A stretch of DNA of 51,801 nucleotides from Clostridiales bacterium VE202-01 (GCA_000508865.1 BAHP02000032.1:1-51801), one strand, 5' to 3'; shown: positions 26,107 to 35,442, counted from the stretch's first letter. The notes: generated by a model not told the origin, from the sequence alone. Translations and numbers: made by a program.

Positions 26107-28056
26107 TTATTTCATATCAATAATTCGATGAGTATTTAATAAAACTACTATCTCCTCTACCAAATAAATCACTAATGCCAGCCACCAAGGCAATATACCT
26201 TTTACAGCTATCATCATCATAATAAAATTAATCAATAATCCGACAAATATATTTTCAAATGTAACTTCTTTTTGTTTTTTAGATATCATAAATGTTTCAA
26301 TAACCGTATTTAAATCCGAATTCATCAACATAATATCACTATTTTCAATAACTCTTTTATCTTTTATACCACCACGGCTAATTCCTACATATGCTTTTTG
26401 CAACAGAGCAATATCTTTAGAGTTATCCCCAATATAAGCAACTGGGCCATCTACTCCTGCTATTTCCATAATTTCTAACTTCTCATCCACAGTTAAATTA
26501 TTATGGATCTTATACTGATCATCTTCCAAATCAACCGGACCATCATTAAAAATAATCAAATCTAAACGCAATTTAGATAACTCAGAAAATAAATTCATCT
26601 CCTCTTCAGTTACTTCAGCACCATCAAAACGATCATAAATAACAGTTCGACAAGAGTTTAACGCATCTAGCCCACTATTTTCTTTTATTACAATATTTTT
26701 TGAAAAAGCTTTAGCGACTCCTGATAATACCGCAAACGATGAAACTTGTTTGTAAGCAAACGAACCAGAAATAGTCAATAAAATCGTTCCTAAATAAATA
26801 AACTTGAAATTATTTTCTAGATCAATAAATGGAATGATCGTTGCACAAATTATTCCTGAAGCAACTAAAAAAACAGTATATACTTTACAGATCAGCTCTA
26901 CTATTTTATGGGTTCTAGAAGAATTAACTGGTGCCATCATCGCAATCTCTAAGATCTTGTTCATAGCACTATGATCATATGTATATAAAATTTTGATTCG
27001 TAGAGTTCCCGTAATATTAACACTACCGCTTTGAACCTCACTGCCAACAGTTACTTTTTCTAAAATATCATTACCGTTGATAGCAAACATATCAATATCA
27101 CTTTCACCAGAAATAACCTTTCCCCCAAGAGGAATTGTTTCTCCTGGCATAATAGTAATAATATCACCAATATCAATATCCTCTAAAGAAACCATTTCAT
27201 ACTCATTTTCTTTTATTTCTCGTCTTCCTAACTGAACTGGATTTATCTCATTATTTATTTTTCCCATCGTTAAACTGATAAGATGTAATAGTAGCCGTTC
27301 ACTTATTTGAAAAATCAATGAAACTATCAATGTTTCAACATAAGCCCCATATACCCAGCCAAATAAACAAGCTAAATTAATAGTTATATTTTCACTTAAA
27401 AAATGTTTAACTTTCAAATCTTTATAAGCTCTACGTAAAATATTTTCATTAAAAATAATCAATCCTACTAACCAGGCAAGATTTGTTATAATACTTGGAT
27501 CATTTCTCGTTACCAATCCTAAAGCCAGTGCAACAAACAAAACAGCAATTTTAAACATTCTCTTTAAATATTTTTCTTGAAACAAATCTTGAGATTTAAA
27601 CGGTTTTTTCCATTGTTCCACATCTATATTAGGATTAACTTTATCTACTAAACGATTCAATCTTACCAAAATATTTTTCTGACTAGTTGTCACTTTAAGT
27701 AATTTATTTGTAAAATCAAGAGTTACATTTTCATATGCCGAATAGCGGGAAATTACTTCCTCAATTTCTTTAGCTTCTTCTTCTGTTTCCAAATTAGTAA
27801 ACATAAAGATGTATTCCATTTTACTTTCCGAAGCAACGAATTCACGCTTACGTGAATTGATTTCCTCTTTTAATACTAGATCAGGATAATTATTTTTCAA
27901 AACTTCATGAACATTATCTGGATTTTCACAATAAAAAGATATTCCTGTTTTACCAATCTTGATTCTTGAAACTTCTTCCATTCCATTCAATAATAAACTT
28001 ATTTCATTTAATTTATGATTATCATTTATATTATCAACATAGAAATTACGCGCCAT
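26107..28056 (-). CDS. Degenerate heavy-metal P-type ATPase-like membrane protein
   Basis: The fold order is that of P1B metal pumps: two HMA-like N-terminal domains (1-60 and 80-140), six or more membrane helices, an actuator-like domain (290-355) and a C-terminal helix pair. The key motifs have decayed. Neither HMA domain has CxxC. The TGES loop reads NGND (327-330). The CPC helix reads SFAYK (432-436). The DKTGT phosphorylation site reads DRFDG (475-479). GDGxND reads GDNSKD (543-548). Only about 65 residues separate the last two, so the nucleotide-binding domain is missing. The frame is intact over 649 codons behind AAGGAG. It is unlikely to pump by the usual cycle; a regulatory or scaffold role is possible. 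Confidence 0.85.
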   Translation of the reverse strand: MARNFYVDNINDNHKLNEISLLLNGMEEVSRIKIGKTGISFYCENPDNVHEVLKNNYPDLVLKEEINSRKREFVASESKMEYIFMFTNLETEEEAKEIEEVISRYSAYENVTLDFTNKLLKVTTSQKNILVRLNRLVDKVNPNIDVEQWKKPFKSQDLFQEKYLKRMFKIAVLFVALALGLVTRNDPSIITNLAWLVGLIIFNENILRRAYKDLKVKHFLSENITINLACLFGWVYGAYVETLIVSLIFQISERLLLHLISLTMGKINNEINPVQLGRREIKENEYEMVSLEDIDIGDIITIMPGETIPLGGKVISGESDIDMFAINGNDILEKVTVGSEVQSGSVNITGTLRIKILYTYDHSAMNKILEIAMMAPVNSSRTHKIVELICKVYTVFLVASGIICATIIPFIDLENNFKFIYLGTILLTISGSFAYKQVSSFAVLSGVAKAFSKNIVIKENSGLDALNSCRTVIYDRFDGAEVTEEEMNLFSELSKLRLDLIIFNDGPVDLEDDQYKIHNNLTVDEKLEIMEIAGVDGPVAYIGDNSKDIALLQKAYVGISRGGIKDKRVIENSDIMLMNSDLNTVIETFMISKKQKEVTFENIFVGLLINFIMMMIAVKGILPWWLALVIYLVEEIVVLLNTHRIIDMK

Positions 28057-28113
28057 AGTAATCTCCTTTCTAATTGATTTTTATTTTATCATATCTATTC
28101 TAAAAAGCCAAAC

Positions 28114-28638
28114 CTATATGTTTATTCCATAAACATATTTTAAAATTCGGGGATAAAAAATTTCAAATTCATCTTCTGTTATCGCTTTAGGATAAGACAT
28201 TAAATGAAAATATAAACAGTGTTTCAAATTACGCACCGGCAAAACGCAATAATCATATTGATCATTTAAAACAAGTCCACATTTTTGATAAAACGCTATT
28301 CTCCGAATACTTTGTTCATCTTCAGGATACTCAACCTCTAAAATCACCATCGCATCAACCATTGCTATAAAGTGTTTCAACATTTTACTTCCTAAACCTT
28401 TTCCCTTATGATTACCATCAATAGCAAAATAATCAATAAAAACAAATTCATTGCTAAGATAATAAGACAATATCCCAATCATTTTATTATTATCTATTAA
28501 AGTCAGTACTTTAAAGGCACCTTTATTAAAAGTATCCTTCATATATTCATAATCCTTAATTTCTTTTCTTGGAAAATTATTTAAAATAATATTATAAAAA
28601 TCATCAAAATCCTTTAATTCTAAATCTTTAAAGATCAT
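28114..28638 (-). CDS. GNAT-family N-acetyltransferase
   Basis: GNAT enzymes move an acyl group from acyl-CoA to an amine. The fold is recognisable from the strand IGILSYYL, FIDYFAIDGNHKGKGLGSKML (the acetyl-CoA pyrophosphate loop) and RIAFYQKCGLVLN. The 174-residue protein carries an extra C-terminal stretch (HCLYFHLMSYPK onward). The substrate is unknown. Its ATG overlaps the stop of the preceding 81-residue gene, so the two are coupled. Confidence 0.85.
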   Translation of the reverse strand: MIFKDLELKDFDDFYNIILNNFPRKEIKDYEYMKDTFNKGAFKVLTLIDNNKMIGILSYYLSNEFVFIDYFAIDGNHKGKGLGSKMLKHFIAMVDAMVILEVEYPEDEQSIRRIAFYQKCGLVLNDQYDYCVLPVRNLKHCLYFHLMSYPKAITEDEFEIFYPRILKYVYGINI

Positions 28639-28880
28639 CTTTTTATCCCTTTCCTTTTCATCAATACAAAATTTTCTTCAAATTCTTCTTTAGTACAAGA
28701 AAGATCAAATTCTTCACCATAAATCTTATAATTGATCTGCAGTTGACCACTATCCCTAATCACACAATCATAAATATGCCCTTTGGTAAACAAATCCCGC
28801 TTTTCTTTACCAATAACGATATTCATCGTTTTAATACAGCGGCAAACTCGCCGCTTTCCTATATTTGCGATAGTAATCAC
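28635..28880 (-). CDS. Small hypothetical protein upstream of the GNAT gene
   Basis: I recognise no family. The 81 residues are charged, with KRRVCRCIK near the start and a mixed beta-like core (HIYDCVIRDSGQLQINYKIYG) ending in an acidic helix. The start is unclear: the frame opens with GTG at 28878-28880, which sits inside the GAGGTG site; an ATG at 28824-28826 has no ribosome binding site. The end overlaps the GNAT start by 4 bases (ATGA), which supports it being a real gene. Confidence 0.6.
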   Translation of the reverse strand: MITIANIGKRRVCRCIKTMNIVIGKEKRDLFTKGHIYDCVIRDSGQLQINYKIYGEEFDLSCTKEEFEENFVLMKRKGIKR

Positions 28881-28932
28881 CTCTTTTCTCTTTTATTATA
28901 GCATTTCTAAAACCAATAAAACAATAAACATA

Positions 28933-28957
28933 AAAAGTCTAGATGATCTAGACTTTT
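28933..28957 (-). terminator. Intrinsic terminator of prfC
   Basis: A 12-bp perfect stem (AAAAGTCTAGAT and complement) around a single central base is followed by T-rich sequence on the minus strand, 8 bases past the prfC stop. Confidence 0.8.
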
Positions 28958-28964
28958 ATCATAG

Positions 28965-30551
28965 CTAATTTTTACTAAATTCTAACAGCTCTAAACCAGG
29001 GTTCTTTTCACTTGCCCAGCGTACACCCCAATCATTTGTAAACAACAATAAATATTGTCCTTTTAAATCCTGAACTTTTTTGGTATCACTAGATAAATTT
29101 AACGAATTTAAATCACAGCTTGCTTTTACCCAGCGAATATATTGATAAGGTAAAGGCTGTTTAATGATTTCAACATTATATTCATTCTTTAAACGATACT
29201 CTAATACTTCAAATTGCAGTACCCCAACTACACCAACGATGATTTCTTCCATTCCACCACCTAGTTCAGTAAAAATCTGAATTGCTCCTTCTTTAGCAAT
29301 TTGCTCAACACCTTTTACAAACTGTTTTCTTTTCATCGTGTCTTTATTGCGAATCAGCGAAAAATGTTCAGGTGCAAATGTTGGTATTCCTTCAAACGCA
29401 AATTTTGCTTTACCCGTAGTAATCGTATCACCAATAGAAAAGATTCCTGGATCAAAAATACCAATAATATCTCCAGCATAGGCCTCATCTACTTCCTGAC
29501 GTTCATCGGCCATTAACTGTTTTGACTGATTCAATTTAATTTTACGACCACCTTGGTAATGATAAACTTCCATTCCTTTAGTAAACTTACCAGAACAAAT
29601 TCTAAAAAACGCCATTCGATCACGATGTGCCTTGTTCATATTAGCTTGAATCTTAAAAACAAAAGCACTGAAATCTTCACTAAATGGATCAATTATTTTT
29701 TCTCCCGTACTACGTGGCAATGGTGGCGTCGTCATTTCTAAGAAATGTTTTAAAAATGGTTCAATTCCAAAATTAGTTAAGGCTGAACCAAAACAAACCG
29801 GTGAAAGTTTCCCCTGACGAACCTTTTCTAAATCAAAATTATTACCAGCCATATCTAATAACTCAATATCTTCTTGTAATTTATTATATAACTCTTCATC
29901 TAATTCATTAACTAACTCAGGATCATCAAACTTCATAACTTTAGTATCTACTTCTTTACGTCCACCATCAACCGGAATAAAGCGGATCACTTCTTTATCG
30001 TTACGTTCATAGACCCCTTTGAACTCTTTTCCCGAACCGATCGGCCAATTGATAGCACATGTGTCAATTCCAAGTTCTTGTTCAATTTCTTCCATTAATT
30101 GATATGGATCCTGGGCTTCACGATCCATTTTATTAATAAAAGTAAAAATAGGAATATTACGCATCGTACATACCTTGAATAATTTACGTGTCTGATCTTC
30201 GACACCTTTACTAGCATCAATTACCATTACTGCACAGTCTGCTGCCATTAAAGTACGGTATGTATCTTCTGAAAAGTCCTGGTGTCCTGGAGTATCCAAA
30301 ATATTGATACAAAAACCATCATATTCGAATTGTAATACTGATGATGTAACAGAAATCCCTCTTTGTTTTTCAATTTCCATCCAGTCACTAGTAGCATGTT
30401 TACTATTTTTTTTACCTTTAACACTACCAGCTTGTTGGATCGCTCCTCCATATAATAAGAATTTTTCTGTTAATGTCGTTTTCCCTGCATCAGGATGGGA
30501 AATGATTGCAAATGTTCTTCTTTTTTCTACTTCTTTAATAAATTCACTCAT
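28965..30551 (-). CDS. prfC: Peptide chain release factor 3
   Basis: RF3 is a translational GTPase that recycles RF1/RF2 after peptide release. GTPase motifs are SHPDAGKTTLTEKFL, the RGISVTSSV switch, DTPGHQDFSED and NKMDREAQ, followed by EF-Tu domain II-like and RF3 C-terminal regions. I start at ATG 30549-30551 (MSEFIKEVEKRRTF) behind AAGGAG; the longer frame begins before that site. Length is 528 residues, as expected. It is monocistronic with its own promoter and terminator. RF3 is absent from many Bacillota, so its presence is mildly informative. Confidence 0.95.
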   Translation of the reverse strand: MSEFIKEVEKRRTFAIISHPDAGKTTLTEKFLLYGGAIQQAGSVKGKKNSKHATSDWMEIEKQRGISVTSSVLQFEYDGFCINILDTPGHQDFSEDTYRTLMAADCAVMVIDASKGVEDQTRKLFKVCTMRNIPIFTFINKMDREAQDPYQLMEEIEQELGIDTCAINWPIGSGKEFKGVYERNDKEVIRFIPVDGGRKEVDTKVMKFDDPELVNELDEELYNKLQEDIELLDMAGNNFDLEKVRQGKLSPVCFGSALTNFGIEPFLKHFLEMTTPPLPRSTGEKIIDPFSEDFSAFVFKIQANMNKAHRDRMAFFRICSGKFTKGMEVYHYQGGRKIKLNQSKQLMADERQEVDEAYAGDIIGIFDPGIFSIGDTITTGKAKFAFEGIPTFAPEHFSLIRNKDTMKRKQFVKGVEQIAKEGAIQIFTELGGGMEEIIVGVVGVLQFEVLEYRLKNEYNVEIIKQPLPYQYIRWVKASCDLNSLNLSSDTKKVQDLKGQYLLLFTNDWGVRWASEKNPGLELLEFSKN

Positions 30552-30575
30552 CTTAATGTCTCCTTGCAAACTTAA

Positions 30576-30604
30576 ATAATATAGATTAATCCTGATTTTG
30601 TCAA
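30576..30604 (-). promoter_or_regulatory. Sigma-A promoter of prfC
   Basis: On the minus strand TTGACA (30599-30604), a 17-base spacer and TATTAT (30576-30581). The rest of the intergenic stretch up to 30813 is AT-rich, with a TATAAT box near 30790 for the plus-strand GNAT gene. Confidence 0.8.
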
Positions 30605-30813
30605 CCTAAACTTGACTTCTTATCATTTAAAACAATATATCAATTAAATATATTTTTTTGTAGAAAGAGAGTATCTAACTTATTATGATCATATAACTCA
30701 ATATTCAAAATAACTAATTATTTCCATTTGAATACTATTTGTTGAAAAGTAATATGAATATATATTTTTATATGACAATCATCCATGCTATAATAAAATA
30801 AGTGAGGTACAAT

Positions 30814-31323
30814 ATGTTTATAAGACAAGAAGAGATAAAAGATTATAAAATTGTATATTCCGTGATAAAAAAAGCCTTTAGTTGTGCTCAACACACAGAT
30901 GGAAATGAGCATAATTTAGTAGATGCATTAAGAAGCAGTAAAGCTTTTATTCCCGAATTATCTTTAGTTGCTGAAATAAATGGAAAGATCGTCGGACATA
31001 TAATGTTTACAAAGGCAAATATTGATAATAATGTAGTTTTAGCATTAGCTCCATTATCTGTTTTACCTGAATATCAAAAAAAAGGTGTAGGAACTGCTTT
31101 GATCAAAGAAGGACATAAAATTGCGAAAAAATTAGGTTATGGATATTCAATCGTATTAGGCAGTGAGAAATATTATTCAAAAACAGGTTATTTACCAGCA
31201 AATAGATTTGGTATAAAACCATCTTTTGATGTACCAGAAGAAAATTTTATGGTTTATAAAATAAACAAAGATGCTTTTAATATTCATGGAATTGTCAAGT
31301 ATGCAAAAGAATTTGGAATTTAA
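30814..31323 (+). CDS. GNAT-family N-acetyltransferase (YhbS-like)
   Basis: The protein resembles YhbS-type acetyltransferases: IRQEEIKDYKIVYSVIKKAF, VAEINGKIVGHIMFTK, ALAPLSVLPEYQKKGVGTALIKEG (CoA-binding loop QKKGVG) and LGSEKYYSKTGYLPA. I start at ATG 30814 (169 residues) behind GTGAGGT; an upstream in-frame GTG lies in the ribosome binding site. The substrate is unknown; YhbS relatives have been linked to varied small molecules and proteins. It is monocistronic and ends before a strong bidirectional terminator. Confidence 0.85.
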   Translation: MFIRQEEIKDYKIVYSVIKKAFSCAQHTDGNEHNLVDALRSSKAFIPELSLVAEINGKIVGHIMFTKANIDNNVVLALAPLSVLPEYQKKGVGTALIKEGHKIAKKLGYGYSIVLGSEKYYSKTGYLPANRFGIKPSFDVPEENFMVYKINKDAFNIHGIVKYAKEFGI

Positions 31324-31410
31324 TAATTAAAAAAATGATTTCTACAAACATTAAATTTTAGGTTTCCCAGTGATAAAAAGCACTAAACATTTTTAATGTT
31401 ATATAATATC

Positions 31411-31439
31411 AAAAATAGGCAAAATATCTGCCTATTTTT
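31411..31439. terminator. Bidirectional terminator between GNAT and aminopeptidase genes
   Basis: An 11-bp stem (AAAAATAGGCA and complement) with a 7-base loop and T-tracts on both strands. Confidence 0.85.
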
Positions 31440-31477
31440 TTACTTATATAAACACTATTATTTAAGATCCATGCTAT

Positions 31478-32710
31478 TTAAAAAGCAAAATTTCCTGCTT
31501 CAAAAATAATTACTTCCTGATCATCATTGGTTTTTCCAATGATTCTTAGATCTTTTGTCCCAATCATAAAATCTACATGTGTTAAAGAATCGTTAACCCC
31601 TTTTTCTAACAGCTGTTCTTTAGTCATTGTTAAACCATCTTTAAGACATTCGCTAAAACCTTTACCAATCGCCAAATGACAAGAAGCATTTTCATCAAAC
31701 AAAGTATTGTAGAATAATGTCTTCATATTTGATATTGGTGAATCATAAGGAACCAACGCTATCTCCCCTAAATAATGACTACCTTCATCTATTTCTATCA
31801 CTTCTTTTAAAACTTCTTTACCAATCTTAGCATCATAATCTATGATCCGACCATCTTTAAATACCAATTTAAACTCTTCAATTAAATTCCCATTATAATT
31901 AAGCGGTAAAGAGCTATATACGACACCATTTGTTCCTTTATAATTAGGACTTGTAAAAATTTCTTCAGTTGGCATATTTGCAAAGAAATAAACACCATCA
32001 ACAGTATATGAACCACCACCAGCAAATAAATAACCTTTATTTAAACTTACTGTTAAATTTGTTCCTAATGAATTAGTATAAACCAAACTTTTTAAATTAA
32101 GCTGATTTAAATAATCAACTCTTCTTTCAAAACTTTTTCGATGTTCATCCCAAGCAGCAACCGGATCATCACAATCAACTTTCACCGCTTTAAAAATAGC
32201 ATTCCATAAAGCTTCTAAAGCCTCACTATCTGACATATCTGGATACACTTTATTAGCCCACTTCAACGAACTAGCTGCCACAATACACCAAGTATTGACC
32301 CCTAGATCCAAACTATCATAAAACGGTTTACAAGCAGTCGCTACACTTTTAGACCATAAAGCTATCTTTACCGGATCAATTCCTTTAAGACCTTCAGGAT
32401 CATCGCTATGAATAGTTAAAAAGGCAGCATTTTGAGCAGCATAATCATTTCTAAATTCCTTAAACCAGGCTGGTACTTTACCAAATTCATCTTTTGTTAC
32501 ATATTCATATTTATAACGTGATACTATTTCATCATGATATTTGACCACAACTTCCTTGGCACCAGCTTCATAAGCTTGTTTTGTAATTAATCTAACTAAT
32601 TCAGCACTTTCAACCGGAGCATCAATTACTACTATTTGGTTTTTTTGAACGTTTAATCCCGACTTTACAATTAATTTAGCATATTTCAATAACTTTTCTT
32701 TAAATGACAT
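31478..32710 (-). CDS. M29-family aminopeptidase (AmpS/PepS type)
   Basis: This cytosolic metallo-aminopeptidase removes N-terminal residues from peptides. M29 features are visible: the N-terminal LLKYAKLIVKSGLNVQKNQ, the metal-site region NMPTEEIFTSPN, IDEGSHYLGEIALVPYDSPI, FDENASCHLAIGKGF and HVDFMIGT near the C-terminus. The length of 410 residues matches the family. The ATG is at 32708-32710 behind GAAAGGGA, with its own promoter upstream. No linked peptide transporter is seen. Confidence 0.93.
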   Translation of the reverse strand: MSFKEKLLKYAKLIVKSGLNVQKNQIVVIDAPVESAELVRLITKQAYEAGAKEVVVKYHDEIVSRYKYEYVTKDEFGKVPAWFKEFRNDYAAQNAAFLTIHSDDPEGLKGIDPVKIALWSKSVATACKPFYDSLDLGVNTWCIVAASSLKWANKVYPDMSDSEALEALWNAIFKAVKVDCDDPVAAWDEHRKSFERRVDYLNQLNLKSLVYTNSLGTNLTVSLNKGYLFAGGGSYTVDGVYFFANMPTEEIFTSPNYKGTNGVVYSSLPLNYNGNLIEEFKLVFKDGRIIDYDAKIGKEVLKEVIEIDEGSHYLGEIALVPYDSPISNMKTLFYNTLFDENASCHLAIGKGFSECLKDGLTMTKEQLLEKGVNDSLTHVDFMIGTKDLRIIGKTNDDQEVIIFEAGNFAF

Positions 32711-32746
32711 ATTATTCCCTTTCTATATTTATATTTTATTAATCAT

Positions 32747-32775
32747 ATTTTACCACTATTTTCAGCCTTTAACAA
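32747..32775 (-). promoter_or_regulatory. Probable promoter of the aminopeptidase gene
   Basis: On the minus strand TTGTTA (32770-32775), a 17-base spacer and TAAAAT (32747-32752), between the SEL1 gene stop and the aminopeptidase start. Confidence 0.6.
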
Positions 32776-32787
32776 AATAATACCGCA

Positions 32788-35013
32788 CTACTTTAATTTA
32801 TTCAACTCATCAATAGCATCAAGCGATCCTAAATCAGCTGCTTTTTGATAATACTTTAAACCTCTTTCAAGATCTTTTTCGATTCCATCACCATAATAGC
32901 ACATATAGCCAGCCATAAAACTCGCTTCACGATAATCTAACTCACTAGCTCGACAGAACAATTCAAAAGCCTCCTGCTTATTAATGCTTGTTCCAATCCC
33001 ATAAAAATAGCATCGTCCTAAATTATAAATTCCTGGTGCATAATTATTACTTGCTGCTTTTAAATAGCAATTAAACGCCTCATTGAAATTTTTTTCTGTA
33101 CCTATTCCATTTTCCAAATAAATACCGTACATATTTAATGCTGGTACATATTCATAATTAGAAGCTATCTGTAAATATGTAAAAGCTTTTTTTACATCTC
33201 TAAAAACTACTTTTCCTTCATCTAAATATAAAGCCATTCGATACATCGCTCTAATGTCATTTTGATTTATCGCCATCTTATAATAAGTAATAGCTTTTAA
33301 ATCATCATGATATGCAGGAACCTGTTCATAAATCAGCCCTAAATTATACATTGCTGCCACATAATTCAAATCTGCTGCCTGCTGATAAAAATCAATAGCT
33401 TTTTCAAGATCAATTTTTCTTCCCTTTCCTTCTTCATACGCTAATCCAACATGATATAATCCAGGAGCATAATTAGCCTTAGCAGCCTGCATATATAAAT
33501 CAAAAGCATACTGATGATCGCATTTTACTCCTTCACCATGATCGTAAAGATAACCTAAATTACACAACGCTCTTGGATAACCTGCTTCACTAGCTAAACG
33601 ATAATAATAAACAGCCGCCTTTAAATCAACTGCAGTTCCAATTCCCATTTCATAACAATATGCTAAATTACACTGTGCCGCAGGATAATTTAATTTAGCC
33701 GCCTCACCATATAATTTAACAGCTAACTCTAAATTTTTTTTCACTCCAAAACCACTTTCATAACAATATCCAAGTGCTACCATAGCCTGAACATCCTTTT
33801 GTTTACACGCTTGACGATACCAATATGTACAGCGATAAGCAGCATTTTTTATTTCCGGATGATTTTCATAAAAATAGCCTAACCAAAATTGCCCTCGTGC
33901 ATAATTCAAATGAGCTGCTTGTTTATAATAGCGACGCGCTTTTTTTAAATCCATAGCGACTCCCTGCCCCAATTCAAAACAAGTCGCCAACGATACTAAT
34001 GCTGGAGGATAATTATTTTCACTTGCCTGGTAATACCAGTAAACAGCTTTAACAAAATCCTGTTTTGTTCCTAGCGCACTTTCATAACAATGACCTAAGC
34101 GATACTGCGACTGTACATGTCCTTGATTAGCCGCTTGTTCATAACATTTGAATGCTCTTTTATCATCTTTATCAATTCCTTCACCAAATTCAAGACATGT
34201 TCCTAAACTATATAAAGCTTCACTATATCCAAGTTTAGCTGCTTTAAGATAATACTCTACTGCCTGATGCAAATCTGCTTTAACACCGCGACCATACTCA
34301 TAGCAGTAACCTAAATTACATATCGCTCTAGGAAAATCTGCCTTGGCACCTTGAAGATACAAATTAAAAGCTTTTTGATAATCCTGCTCAACACCTATTC
34401 CAAATTCATAAAAGTAAGCCAAATTACAAATAGCAACAACATTATTATAACTTGCTGCTTTTTGATAATAATGTGCTGCCAGCGTATCACTTGGTTCAAG
34501 ACCCAAACCTCGTTCATACATATATCCAATAACACAGATACAGTCACTGTTATCAAGTTCTTCACCTTTTTCAAAATATTTTAAAGCTTCTTGATACTCA
34601 TGACGATCAAATAGTTTTAATCCGATCTTATATAATAATCTACCGCTTAAATCATCAAGTTCACCTGCAATATCTTCATCTTCTTCCATCAATATACATA
34701 GATCTATACCAATGATATCCCCTTGATTATTCTCAATTAAATATTGCTCATATTCAAAAAAATCATTTTGTAACGACTTTTGATTATCTTTAAAATTATT
34801 TCTAATATCTTCTACTCTTTTTTCTAATTCTTTTATATTATCATTTTGATCATACACAGTTATCACATTTAAATAAGCGGTTCTTTTTTCATTAGCATAT
34901 GACTGATGCTTTAATTTTATCAAACATTCTTGATTATATACATCTATTATTTCATCAAAAAGCCATTGATCAAACAAAGGCTCATAACTTTTTATTCGAT
35001 CCTTTATATCCAT
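32788..35013 (-). CDS. Giant SEL1-like repeat protein
   Basis: A 741-residue cytosolic-looking protein. About 130 N-terminal residues (DRIKSYEPLFDQW...) precede roughly sixteen SEL1-type repeats of about 36 residues, each A-x-x-x-Y-x-x-A followed by LG-x-x-Y-E-x-G-x-G-V-x-x-D. A few copies are degenerate (ENHPEIKN, EQVPAYHDD). SEL1 solenoids bind other proteins; in bacteria they serve in signalling, envelope assembly or host contact. No signal peptide is seen. I choose ATG 35011-35013 behind GGAGGTAATT; the longer frame has no such site. The EIIB-like membrane gene lies 47 bases upstream on the same strand. Confidence 0.88.
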   Translation of the reverse strand: MDIKDRIKSYEPLFDQWLFDEIIDVYNQECLIKLKHQSYANEKRTAYLNVITVYDQNDNIKELEKRVEDIRNNFKDNQKSLQNDFFEYEQYLIENNQGDIIGIDLCILMEEDEDIAGELDDLSGRLLYKIGLKLFDRHEYQEALKYFEKGEELDNSDCICVIGYMYERGLGLEPSDTLAAHYYQKAASYNNVVAICNLAYFYEFGIGVEQDYQKAFNLYLQGAKADFPRAICNLGYCYEYGRGVKADLHQAVEYYLKAAKLGYSEALYSLGTCLEFGEGIDKDDKRAFKCYEQAANQGHVQSQYRLGHCYESALGTKQDFVKAVYWYYQASENNYPPALVSLATCFELGQGVAMDLKKARRYYKQAAHLNYARGQFWLGYFYENHPEIKNAAYRCTYWYRQACKQKDVQAMVALGYCYESGFGVKKNLELAVKLYGEAAKLNYPAAQCNLAYCYEMGIGTAVDLKAAVYYYRLASEAGYPRALCNLGYLYDHGEGVKCDHQYAFDLYMQAAKANYAPGLYHVGLAYEEGKGRKIDLEKAIDFYQQAADLNYVAAMYNLGLIYEQVPAYHDDLKAITYYKMAINQNDIRAMYRMALYLDEGKVVFRDVKKAFTYLQIASNYEYVPALNMYGIYLENGIGTEKNFNEAFNCYLKAASNNYAPGIYNLGRCYFYGIGTSINKQEAFELFCRASELDYREASFMAGYMCYYGDGIEKDLERGLKYYQKAADLGSLDAIDELNKLK

Positions 35014-35060
35014 AATTACCTCCATATCTATAAACAAATAAGCAGATATCACCAATCTGC

Positions 35061-35405
35061 TTAACTCCCATTAATTATATTCGATATTTCTTTTGAATAT
35101 TTACCCAAAATAGCACTAACTTTATTTGTTGTCTGAACAATCCCTGACGCACCTACAGCCTTTAATTTTTCCAAACTAACAAGACTATCATCCTTTACAA
35201 AAAAAGTAATTTTAGAAGACGTCGCAACTGTCTCTTTAATATTAGTTCGACCGCCTACAGCTTCCATAATCATATTTATATCTACAGGAATATCACTTGC
35301 TTTAACTTGTTTTGGCTGTTTATTTTTTATGACTTTTAAAAAGATAACAGCTAGAACAATTACCACAATTAAAGCAACAATTCCGTAAAATAAATAATCA
35401 TTCAT
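35061..35405 (-). CDS. Membrane-anchored PTS EIIB-like domain lacking the phosphocysteine
   Basis: One N-terminal helix (YGIVALIVVIVLAVIFL) is followed by a linker and an EIIB-glucose-type fold: MEAVGGRTNIKE, FFVKDDSLVSLEKLKAVGASGIV and VSAILGKYSKEI align with PtsG/PtsI-family IIB. The active-site segment, normally D-A-C-x-T-R-L-R, reads V-A-T-S-S-K-I-T, and the whole protein has no cysteine, so it cannot be phosphorylated in the normal way. I prefer ATG 35403-35405 (8 bases after GGGGGT) over ATG 35409. It is probably cotranscribed with the SEL1 gene. A carbohydrate-sensing or structural role is only a guess. Confidence 0.78.
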   Translation of the reverse strand: MNDYLFYGIVALIVVIVLAVIFLKVIKNKQPKQVKASDIPVDINMIMEAVGGRTNIKETVATSSKITFFVKDDSLVSLEKLKAVGASGIVQTTNKVSAILGKYSKEISNIINGS

Positions 35406-35442
35406 TAACATCTACCCCCTATTAATTATTATTTAATTATAG

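Noticed and set aside
29301..30579. Several open frames antisense or out of frame within prfC
   Set aside because: Shadows of a highly conserved GTPase gene with no start signals of their own.
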